Of a stretch of DNA of 7,517 nucleotides, positions 1 through 5,455 are shown in pieces. The notes under the pieces are model-generated. The model worked only from the letters and a program-made list of their open reading frames with translations. It searched no databases and was not told the origin of the DNA. Every line of letters starts with the position of its first letter. Position 1 is the first letter of the stretch. Origin of the DNA: Saprospiraceae bacterium (GTDB lineage: Bacteria > Bacteroidota > Bacteroidia > Chitinophagales > Saprospiraceae); the NCBI GenBank assembly GCA_004297645.1, contig SCUG01000303.1, forward strand, positions 1-7,517, in the 5' to 3' direction. The position numbers were made by a program, and so were the translations under genes.

Positions 1-69
1 TTCATTGCCCTCACTATTTGTACTAAGCCTATTTGGTACTGGCTGCATCCCGATTACCCAGATGGCTAA
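1..69 (+). CDS. possible 3' end of an unrecognised gene (partial)
   Basis: Reading from base 1, the frame is open for 22 codons and ends in TAA at 67-69. The peptide starts hydrophobic and ends with an aromatic stretch, KPIWYWLHPDYPDG. This could be the C-terminus of a membrane protein whose start lies left of the window. Codon choice is unremarkable. The +2 frame is also open, to a TAG at 85-87, so the frame choice is uncertain. No family is recognised. Confidence 0.25.
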   Translation, partial: FIALTICTKPIWYWLHPDYPDG

Positions 70-116
70 AGTTGAATAGCAAATGTCAAATGGACAAAAC
101 CTGGCGTTCAAAAGTA

Positions 117-124
117 TAACTTTA
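117..124 (+). promoter_or_regulatory. weak candidate -7 promoter element
   Basis: TAACTTTA matches the Bacteroidota -7 consensus TAnnTTTG at all but the last base. It lies 56 bases before the start codon at 181, a reasonable leader length. No TTTG or TTG -33 element is visible 19-21 bases upstream, so this is only a candidate. Confidence 0.22.
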
Positions 125-180
125 TATACTCGTGGAAAAATCAGACTTTCGGGCCAGTTCTCACACTCAACTGTTGACTT

Positions 181-1062
181 ATGAAAAAGTTATTCTTTGC
201 CATTTTTGTGCTTCTCCGTGTTGTAGGATGGGCGCAGACAACGGACGAAAGAGCTGCCGTCATCGCCACTATCCAGCAAATGTTCGACGGTATGCGGGCC
301 GGAGACAGCGCCGCGGTACATGCCGCATTCGACCCATCAGCCCAACTCCAAACGATATTTGTGCTGCGGAGCGGCACTCCCCTGCTTTCGGGGGAAGGCA
401 TTGGCAATTTTATCACGGCCGTTGGTACCCCGCACGAAAAGGTGTTCGACGAGCGCATCTGGAGCTACGATGTCCGCATTGACGGGAACCTCGCCACCGC
501 CTGGACGGAATACACCTTCTTTTTGGGTGAGAACATGAGCCACTGCGGCGTCAACGCCATTCAGCTTTTCAAATCCGCCGAAGGCGGATGGAAAATCATC
601 CACATCACCGACACCCGCCGCCGGGAAGGCTGCCGCACCGAACCTTACAACGACAAAACTGCCATCAACGAAATGCTCGACGCCTGGCACCATGCCGCCG
701 CCGTGGCTGATGAAGATGCCTTCTTCGGCAGCATGACCGCCGATGCCACCTACCTCGGCACCGACGCCACCGAACGCTGGCTCCGGGACGACATGAAGGC
801 TTGGTCAGCCAAATATTTCGAGCGGGAGAGCGCCTGGGCTTTCACGCCCAAAAACCGGCAGGTCTATCTCTCTGCCGATGGCCGCATGGCCTGGTTCGAG
901 GAACTTTTGGACACCTGGATGGGCGCCTGCCGCGGCTCCGGCGTTTTGCAAAAAACCGCCGAAGGCTGGAAAATCAGACATTACAACCTCGCCGTCACCG
1001 TGCCGAACGAGGTCATCAAAGGCTTCATCGAATTGGTGAAAAATGCAACGGAAAAGAAATGA
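181..1062 (+). CDS. exported protein with two tandem NTF2/SnoaL-like domains
   Basis: This 293-residue protein starts with a signal peptide (residues 1-18, MKKLFFAIFVLLRVVGWA, likely cut before Gln19), so it is probably periplasmic or secreted. Arg13 inside the hydrophobic core is slightly odd. Residues about 22-151 look like a DUF4440/lumazine-binding-like NTF2 domain, with the typical ending of an HCGVNA strand, then GWKIIHITDTRR. Residues about 160-280 look like a second, SnoaL-like domain ending in AEGWKIRHYN. The two domain ends are about 127 residues apart and share similar DNA (577-597 and 958-975), which suggests fused or duplicated NTF2 units. NTF2-fold proteins bind small ligands or act as isomerases or hydrolases, but no catalytic set can be assigned, so substrate and role are unknown. 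The ATG at 181 is chosen because it begins the signal peptide. The stop codon touches the repeat structure that follows. Confidence 0.85.
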   Translation: MKKLFFAIFVLLRVVGWAQTTDERAAVIATIQQMFDGMRAGDSAAVHAAFDPSAQLQTIFVLRSGTPLLSGEGIGNFITAVGTPHEKVFDERIWSYDVRIDGNLATAWTEYTFFLGENMSHCGVNAIQLFKSAEGGWKIIHITDTRRREGCRTEPYNDKTAINEMLDAWHHAAAVADEDAFFGSMTADATYLGTDATERWLRDDMKAWSAKYFERESAWAFTPKNRQVYLSADGRMAWFEELLDTWMGACRGSGVLQKTAEGWKIRHYNLAVTVPNEVIKGFIELVKNATEKK

Positions 1063-1133
1063 CTCATGGCTTCATTGACTCATTGTTTTTTGACAATGAA
1101 GCCATGAGGCCATGAAACAGTGAAACAATGGAA
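1062..1133. repeat. 8-nt CAATGAAA-type units in both orientations
   Basis: The interval divides into 8-nt units. Three are on the minus strand: 1062-1069 CCATGAGT, 1070-1077 CAATGAAG and 1078-1085 CAATGAGT. Five are on the plus strand: 1094-1101 CAATGAAG, 1102-1109 CCATGAGG, 1110-1117 CCATGAAA, 1118-1125 CAGTGAAA and 1126-1133 CAATGGAA. A T-rich centre, TTTTTTGA (1086-1093), separates the two sets. The first unit touches the stop codon of the NTF2-like gene and the last contains the SemiSWEET start codon. Confidence 0.75.
1063..1108 (+). repeat. perfect 15-bp inverted repeat (stem-loop)
   Basis: Arm 1063-1077 (CTCATGGCTTCATTG) is the exact reverse complement of arm 1094-1108 (CAATGAAGCCATGAG), with a 16-nt loop. 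The stem begins one base after the stop codon of the NTF2-like gene. The T run lies in the loop and not after the stem, so this is not a standard intrinsic terminator. It could still protect the 3' end of the upstream message or reduce read-through into the SemiSWEET gene. Confidence 0.8.
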
Positions 1134-1403
1134 TTCAACATCCTCACGTTGTTAGGCCTGCTTGCGGCCACGCTGACCACCGGCGCATTAGTGCCCCAAA
1201 CCGTCAAGACCTGGAAGACAAAGTCGGCGGGCGACCTGTCGCTGTACATGTACCTGATGATGACTGCTGGCATCATTATCTGGTTGGTGTACGGGTGGCT
1301 GCGCCAAGATATTCCACTCATTTTGGCTAATGGCATCGGGTTTTGCTTCGCAGCTACCATTCTGTATTTTAAAATAAAAGAAATTTTGGCAGGAAAGAAG
1401 TAA
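1128..1403 (+). CDS. SemiSWEET sugar transporter (PQ-loop/MtN3 family)
   Basis: This 91-residue inner-membrane protein has three predicted membrane helices, at about residues 5-22, 39-58 and 63-84, and a lysine-rich C-terminus. That is the size and layout of bacterial SemiSWEETs, which work as dimers to move mono- or disaccharides down their gradient. The family's PQ motif is present as P23-Q24 at the end of helix 1, followed by a basic loop (KTWKTKSAGDLS). W52 and N68 sit 16 residues apart, matching the Trp and Asn that line the sugar pocket in characterised SemiSWEETs. No strong Shine-Dalgarno sequence precedes the ATG, which lies within the 8-nt repeat array. The gene may be cotranscribed with the NTF2-like gene across the stem-loop. 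The exact sugar cannot be read from the sequence. Confidence 0.88.
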   Translation: MEFNILTLLGLLAATLTTGALVPQTVKTWKTKSAGDLSLYMYLMMTAGIIIWLVYGWLRQDIPLILANGIGFCFAATILYFKIKEILAGKK

Positions 1404-1453
1404 ATCGGACAATTGACGGCATGCAAAAGGGCAAACCGTATTTTTCAAATCCC

Positions 1454-1461
1454 TATCTTTG
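1454..1461 (+). promoter_or_regulatory. Bacteroidota-type -7 element upstream of the T9SS protein gene
   Basis: TATCTTTG is an exact match to the Bacteroidota housekeeping -7 consensus TAnnTTTG. It lies 53 bases before the start codon at 1515, which would give a leader of roughly 45 nt. There is no clear TTTG -33 element near 1430-1434, but that element is often degenerate. It probably drives the four-gene cluster 1515-4282. Confidence 0.5.
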
Positions 1462-1514
1462 GCTGTCGTTAGTTTTTCTTTTCAGAAACTTCAACCGCGT
1501 AATCCTTATTATTT

Positions 1515-2639
1515 ATGAAAAAGATAGTACCCATCGTCGTTTTAGCGCTTGCCACAAGCGGCCTTTGTGCGCAAATTACCGTCACCAACGCGACCTTCCC
1601 CGCCGCTGGCGATACCTTGAGAGTGGCCATTGACAACACGCCCGGCGGCATCACCATTACCGCCCCCGGTGGCAACTACCAGTGGGATTTCAGCGGCCTC
1701 GAAGCGAGCACAACTCAGCAGTTGGTTTACCGCCCGGCCAGTGAAGGTAGCGTGGTGGTTGCGGGAGCCGAGTTGTTTGCAGCGCTTGGCGGCAGCAACA
1801 CGGAAGGTTATTACAACGTGACCGCCACTACTTTTGAATGGCTGGCATTCCAGGGGCCAGCCCCCGGAGGGCTAAATATCCCAACGTTGATGAAATTCAA
1901 CCCGCCGCTCGTCGAGCGCAGAGCGCCGATGGCATTTTTCGACATCAACCAGGTTACGTCGAATCTGACCCTGCCCTTTTCATCCGACGTCATTCCGGAT
2001 ACTATTCTCCAAAACCTGCCGATAGTGCCCGATTCGATTCGCTTCCGGATTACTTCTCAGCGCCTCGACGTAGTGGATGCCTGGGGCAATTTGACGATCC
2101 CCGGCGGCTCCTACGACGTACTGCGAGAAAAACGCACCGAATACCGGTCAACGGCGATGGACGTAAAGGTGCCTATCCTCGGCTGGATAGACTTGTCGAC
2201 TATTGGCAACATCCCCGGCCTTAACATGGGCACTGACACCATCCTCACTTACAATTTTTTTAGCAACGTAGCGAAAGAACCCATCGCCATAGTGACGATG
2301 GACAACCAGCAAGCGAACGCCACGCAGGTGACCTTTAAAAACACCGGCCTTGTGAACGCCGCCGGAGATGTCGCTTCGCCGCAGCCTGCCGTGACGGTTT
2401 CGCCAAATCCTGTTGCAGGCGAGGCGAATTTCGAGTTGAAAAACATGACTCCCGGCGACTACTCGCTGCAATTGTTCACGGCGCAGGGGAGGCTGGTTTT
2501 GGTAAAACGCTTTAAGCTATCCGGCGCTCACTCGGAGCGGGTGGAGTTGGGGAACCTGCCTCCGGGGCTGTATTCTTATGGCATTTTCGACGGGCAGAAA
2601 AAGCAGCTCGCGGGCGGGAAGCTGATAAAAACGGAGTAG
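1515..2639 (+). CDS. secreted surface protein with a T9SS type A C-terminal sorting domain
   Basis: The 374-residue product has a signal peptide (residues 1-19, ending SGLCA, cut before Gln20). A β-rich passenger of unknown fold follows (about 21-285). Residues about 293-374 form a typical T9SS type A sorting domain: an opening VSPNPV motif (295-300), a middle strand with LQLFTAQGRLV, then LPPGLYSYGIF and a final GGKLIKTE. T9SS clients cross the outer membrane and are released or anchored on the surface, usually with removal of this domain. The passenger has no enzyme motif that I recognise. Similar proteins with a repeated PGGNYQWDF-type segment are common uncharacterised Bacteroidota surface proteins. 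The start is fixed by the signal peptide and an A/T-rich leader. The gene leads a probable operon and ends one base before the next start codon. Confidence 0.85.
   Translation: MKKIVPIVVLALATSGLCAQITVTNATFPAAGDTLRVAIDNTPGGITITAPGGNYQWDFSGLEASTTQQLVYRPASEGSVVVAGAELFAALGGSNTEGYYNVTATTFEWLAFQGPAPGGLNIPTLMKFNPPLVERRAPMAFFDINQVTSNLTLPFSSDVIPDTILQNLPIVPDSIRFRITSQRLDVVDAWGNLTIPGGSYDVLREKRTEYRSTAMDVKVPILGWIDLSTIGNIPGLNMGTDTILTYNFFSNVAKEPIAIVTMDNQQANATQVTFKNTGLVNAAGDVASPQPAVTVSPNPVAGEANFELKNMTPGDYSLQLFTAQGRLVLVKRFKLSGAHSERVELGNLPPGLYSYGIFDGQKKQLAGGKLIKTE
2633..2636 (+). promoter_or_regulatory. ribosome binding site for the 2641 gene
   Basis: GGAG lies four bases before the ATG at 2641 and overlaps the end of the upstream gene. 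With the stop codon at 2637-2639 and the start at 2641, this arrangement supports translational coupling and fixes the start codon. The spacing is on the short side. Confidence 0.5.
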
Positions 2640-2640
2640 G

Positions 2641-3255
2641 ATGTTCAACGCTCAAAAAAAGAAGGAACGCACCGAGCACCTGCGCGGCATCGCCGGTGAC
2701 CTCGGCATGGACTTTCAAGAAAAAGACGAGTGGGGCACGAAGGCGCTGCTGAAAGGATTCAATCTTTTTCGCAAAGGGCACAGCCGGAAAATCACCAATA
2801 TTTTGCAAAAAACATCGGGCTTGCTGGAGGAAAAGATTTGCATCATGGACTACCAGTACACGATAACCGCCAACAATTACTCCAAGACTTTTTACCAAAC
2901 AGCGTTTTTCCTCCAGTCGAAGCAGCTTGCCCTGCCGGAAATGCTGCTCAAACCCGAACATTTTTTTCATAAAATCGGCGCCTGGCTCGGCATGCAGGAC
3001 ATAGACTTCGCAGAACAGCCCGAATTTTCCGAAAAATTCCTCCTCCAGGGCGACGACGAGCCTCGCATCAGGCAGCTGATGAAAGAAGAAATCATGCGCT
3101 TTTTTCTCGTCGAGCGGGAATGGTGTATGGAAAGCGTGGGATACTTTCTTATTTTTTACAAAGAAAAATCCTTAGCGCCTCCTGCCTACATCAAGACGCT
3201 TTACCAAAAAGGCTTATCGCTTTACGAGCACCTAAAATCGGATGAACCCTGGTGA
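2641..3255 (+). CDS. conserved hypothetical cytoplasmic protein
   Basis: The 204-residue protein has no signal peptide or membrane segment and starts with a charged stretch (MFNAQKKKERTEHLRG), so it is probably cytoplasmic. Its pattern resembles a widespread uncharacterised family: an N-terminal LFRKGHSRKI segment (42-51), a central DYQYTI strand (70-75) with YQTAFFLQS (85-93), then LLKPEHFFHKIGAWLGMQDIDF (102-123), PEFSEKFLLQGDDE (127-140) and a C-terminal FYKEKSLAPP (172-181). The recurring aromatic and charged pattern suggests one compact α/β domain. I cannot name the family with certainty and no catalytic residues stand out. It starts one base after the T9SS protein gene, so the two are probably cotranscribed. 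Its base composition is visibly more A/T-rich than its neighbours. Confidence 0.8.
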   Translation: MFNAQKKKERTEHLRGIAGDLGMDFQEKDEWGTKALLKGFNLFRKGHSRKITNILQKTSGLLEEKICIMDYQYTITANNYSKTFYQTAFFLQSKQLALPEMLLKPEHFFHKIGAWLGMQDIDFAEQPEFSEKFLLQGDDEPRIRQLMKEEIMRFFLVEREWCMESVGYFLIFYKEKSLAPPAYIKTLYQKGLSLYEHLKSDEPW

Positions 3256-3284
3256 ACGCTTGAGCCTTTTCAAACCATACATCC

Positions 3285-3539
3285 ATGAAAAATCAAGTCT
3301 GTTGGGTTATGCTTTTTAGCCTTTTTGCAACGGGCTGCTTCTATGGGCAACCCATTTCAAAAACACCACCTGCAAACAACAATACTTACGAGGTGGAATA
3401 CCTTTTTGAACATGCAGGCTGCAAGGTTTACCGGTTTCACGACATGGGGCATTACGTGTATTTCACCAATTGCCAGGGCGAAACCGTCTCCTATCCAGAC
3501 AGCACGAGCATCATTCAAAACAGGATTGAAAAAAACTAG
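3285..3539 (+). CDS. small DUF4884-like lipoprotein
   Basis: The 84-residue product has a short hydrophobic N-terminus (about residues 5-17) ending in ATGC, a plausible lipobox with Cys18 as the lipidated residue. A signal peptidase I cut after Gly21 is an alternative. After a Pro/Asn-rich linker, the core reads YEVEYLFEHAGCKVYRFHDMGHYVYFTNCQGE (residues 35-66). It has two further cysteines (46 and 64) that could form a disulfide in the envelope. The core matches my memory of the DUF4884 lipoprotein family of Bacteroidota, whose function is unknown. No clear Shine-Dalgarno sequence precedes the ATG. The gene lies 29 bases after the upstream gene and 11 bases before the NRDE gene, so it is likely part of the same transcript. 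Like the 2641 gene, it is relatively A/T-rich. Confidence 0.72.
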   Translation: MKNQVCWVMLFSLFATGCFYGQPISKTPPANNNTYEVEYLFEHAGCKVYRFHDMGHYVYFTNCQGETVSYPDSTSIIQNRIEKN

Positions 3540-3550
3540 AACAGAACTGC

Positions 3551-4282
3551 ATGTGTACCGTCACCTACATCGCACAACCCGGCGGCAACTTCATCCTCAC
3601 CTCCAACCGGGATGAAAACGCTGCCCGCTCGCCACAGCACCTCACGCTGACGGAATACGGGGACGTGCCACTGATTTTCCCCAGAGACACCGCTGCCGGC
3701 GGCTCTTGGATTGCTGCCTCCGCCAGCAACCGGGTGGTCTGCCTGCTCAATGGCGCTTTTGTGAAGCACCGGCATACACCACCCTACAAAAAAAGCCGCG
3801 GCCTCATGGTCATGGAGTTTTTCGCACATCCCTCTGCCTCTGTTTTTTTTGAAAAATACGACCTCGATGGCATGGAGCCTTTCACACTCGTGGTCGTGGA
3901 CGATGGCCGCCTGTATGAGCTGCGGTGGGACGGGCAGCAGTCCTTCATCAAGCCTTTGGATGCCTCCGGCAAGTACATCTGGTCGTCGGCCACGCTCTAC
4001 CCGCCGGAGATTCAGAAGTGGCGCAACGGCTGGTTCCGCGATTGGCTGAAAGACCGCCGGGATTTCAGCCTCGACGCCATCCAGCAGTTTCACCGGAGCG
4101 GTGGGGCAGGTGACACCGAGAATGGATTCGTCATGAACCGCCATGGCAAAGTGCAAACGGTGAGCATCACCAATTTGGTGAAAAGCGATTTGAGCATCGA
4201 GATGATTTACGACGACCTGCTGCGCCAAACTGTGAAGCGGGGGAATATACCGCTGCACCAGCCCTCCTCCTCAGTTCAATAA
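3551..4282 (+). CDS. NRDE/TANGO2-family protein
   Basis: The 243-residue protein begins MCTVTYIA and carries the family signature NRDE at residues 19-22 (TSNRDENAARSP), followed by the expected GGSWIAAS segment. It belongs to the NRDE (DUF833) family, which includes eukaryotic TANGO2. The family has an Ntn-hydrolase-like fold, and Cys2, exposed after Met removal, is the candidate nucleophile. Some eukaryotic members are linked to heme trafficking, but bacterial roles are not established. There is no signal peptide, so it should be cytoplasmic. Length is normal for bacterial members. The start is set by the conserved MCT, which must be N-terminal. It is the last gene of the probable operon and converges with the DUF4249 gene, with 49 bases between their stops. 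Confidence 0.88.
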   Translation: MCTVTYIAQPGGNFILTSNRDENAARSPQHLTLTEYGDVPLIFPRDTAAGGSWIAASASNRVVCLLNGAFVKHRHTPPYKKSRGLMVMEFFAHPSASVFFEKYDLDGMEPFTLVVVDDGRLYELRWDGQQSFIKPLDASGKYIWSSATLYPPEIQKWRNGWFRDWLKDRRDFSLDAIQQFHRSGGAGDTENGFVMNRHGKVQTVSITNLVKSDLSIEMIYDDLLRQTVKRGNIPLHQPSSSVQ

Positions 4283-4331
4283 TCTCCTGCAACTCATTAT
4301 CGCTCTGCATAGGCCGATGCGCAAACAAGCC

Positions 4332-5390
4332 CTATGGTTCCCAATACCACGGCCTCGTGAGCGAACTCATCGGAATGTCTGCACAGGCCCGGCACTCCGA
4401 GGATTGAGGGCGGATGCCCCAATAATGGCAACCTGGGTCAACGTAAACTCCCAATGAAATGACATCAAAAAACTGCCGTCTGTAGGACACGCCCGCCACG
4501 GAGAAGTACCCCAAAATCTGGTCGTTGGGGGCGGCGGGGTTGTAGAGATTGCCCTTCACCGTGCCGGGTGGCGGGTCGAAGAGGCTGCCGTCAATGTTCA
4601 CGATGTCCCGAACGTTTTCCCAATAGTCGTACTCCTCCTCGCTGATGGCGTATTGGAACAGGTGAAAACAGTACATGAAGGCAAAGCGGTAATTGTAGCT
4701 CGTGGTGAGGAATGGCTCATTGGTGAGCAGCCCGCCCGCCAGGTCGTGGGTGTCGAAAATCTTGATGTTGTTGATGTCAACATTGTTTTTGACGTAGCAA
4801 ATCTTGTTATTGAGCGGGTTGGGGTAGTTTTCCCAAAACTGGTACTCGCCCATCGCCCGCCAGCGCAGGTAGGGGCGCTGCGCCAAGCCCGGCACCTCGG
4901 TGTTCATTTCCAGCGATAACTTGTCGGATTTGATAGGCCTGCCTGACGGGCTGAGGGTCACTTCTTCAATGACCCTGCCGGTGGCAGGCAACAGGGGCGG
5001 GGATTTTTGCAGCACGGCGGGGCGGCTGAGGATGGTCTTCCCATCCGCAGTTTTCACCTCCACGTGGTAGGCTTTGCCCACTTCTCCCTGCATTTCACGG
5101 GAATAGATGCCAGCGGCGGTTTCCGTGAAATCGAAACTGCCCCCGGCATCGTCCAGCACCCGGACGGTGGCGCCCGTCACCGGCGTCATGACGTTGTCGG
5201 TGCTCACGCTGCCAATGATGGCGCTGTGGTTGACTTTGATGGTGTACTCCTGCAAGCTATCAGCGATGAGGCCGTCCACCACGAGGCGTTGCTGGTCATT
5301 GCCAATGTTCAGTTTTATCTCGTCAATGCAGCTTGCCAGCAGGAGGCAAGGGAGAAGAAGGAAGGCAAAGTCTTTTATTTTTATTTTCAT
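4332..5390 (-). CDS. DUF4249 surface lipoprotein, partner of the TonB-dependent receptor
   Basis: The 352-residue protein has a lipoprotein signal peptide with lipobox LASC and lipidated Cys21. Asp and Glu at +2 and +3 fit the acidic export signal of surface-exposed Bacteroidota lipoproteins. Residues about 22-130 are β-rich, with the usual RLVVDGLIAD opening and an Ig-like stretch (TGATVRVLDDAGG). The larger C-terminal part, with PYLRWRAMGEYQFWENYP and DYWENVRDI segments, ends in a cysteine cluster (Cys321, Cys333, Cys336) and a tryptophan-rich tail. These features match DUF4249, a family commonly encoded just downstream of TonB-dependent receptors. By analogy it may help capture ligand at the receptor, though that role is inferred and the ligand is unknown. 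It follows the receptor gene by 65 nt on the same strand, with a repeat-built hairpin just before its start codon. Confidence 0.86.
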   Translation of the reverse strand: MKIKIKDFAFLLLPCLLLASCIDEIKLNIGNDQQRLVVDGLIADSLQEYTIKVNHSAIIGSVSTDNVMTPVTGATVRVLDDAGGSFDFTETAAGIYSREMQGEVGKAYHVEVKTADGKTILSRPAVLQKSPPLLPATGRVIEEVTLSPSGRPIKSDKLSLEMNTEVPGLAQRPYLRWRAMGEYQFWENYPNPLNNKICYVKNNVDINNIKIFDTHDLAGGLLTNEPFLTTSYNYRFAFMYCFHLFQYAISEEEYDYWENVRDIVNIDGSLFDPPPGTVKGNLYNPAAPNDQILGYFSVAGVSYRRQFFDVISLGVYVDPGCHYWGIRPQSSECRACADIPMSSLTRPWYWEP

Positions 5391-5399
5391 ATTGTTTTA

Positions 5400-5432
5400 A
5401 ACGCCGGCAGGGTTTCAAACCCTGCCGGCGTT
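5400..5432 (-). repeat. GC-rich perfect palindromic repeat between receptor and DUF4249 genes
   Basis: Arms 5400-5415 (AACGCCGGCAGGGTTT) and 5417-5432 are exact reverse complements around the single base C5416. In minus-strand RNA this is a very stable hairpin ending about 9 nt before the DUF4249 start codon. A short TTTAAAA follows it, which is weak for a terminator. Likely roles are protecting the upstream receptor message or limiting lipoprotein expression. The compact GC-rich palindrome resembles REP-type intergenic elements. Confidence 0.82.
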
Positions 5433-5434
5433 CG

Positions 5435-5448
5435 ACCCTGCCGGCGTT
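5435..5448 (-). repeat. third copy of the palindrome arm
   Basis: ACCCTGCCGGCGTT is an exact direct repeat of 5419-5432, offset by 16 bases. In minus-strand RNA it is transcribed before the hairpin and could compete with the adjacent copy for pairing with the arm at 5400-5413. It ends 7 bases from the receptor stop codon. Confidence 0.75.
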
Positions 5449-5455
5449 GAAGTCG

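Noticed and set aside
2..87. Lipoprotein-like peptide (LFGTGC) in the +2 frame at the left edge
   Set aside because: It would end only a few residues after the cysteine and no start is visible. The resemblance to a lipobox is likely chance.
1063..1108. Intrinsic terminator for the NTF2-like gene
   Set aside because: The stem is perfect, but the T tract is in the loop and the 3' side is followed by GCCATGAAAC with no U run. It is reported as a stem-loop repeat instead.
3536..4258. 240-codon minus-strand open frame opposite the NRDE gene
   Set aside because: The plus-strand frame carries the clear NRDE motif and family pattern over the same interval, so the antisense frame is a GC-driven shadow.
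4308..4336. CATAGG/CCTATG inverted repeat between the convergent NRDE and DUF4249 genes as a bidirectional terminator
   Set aside because: Only 6 bp of stem with a 17-nt loop, no T run on either side, and the right arm overlaps the DUF4249 stop codon. Too weak to call.
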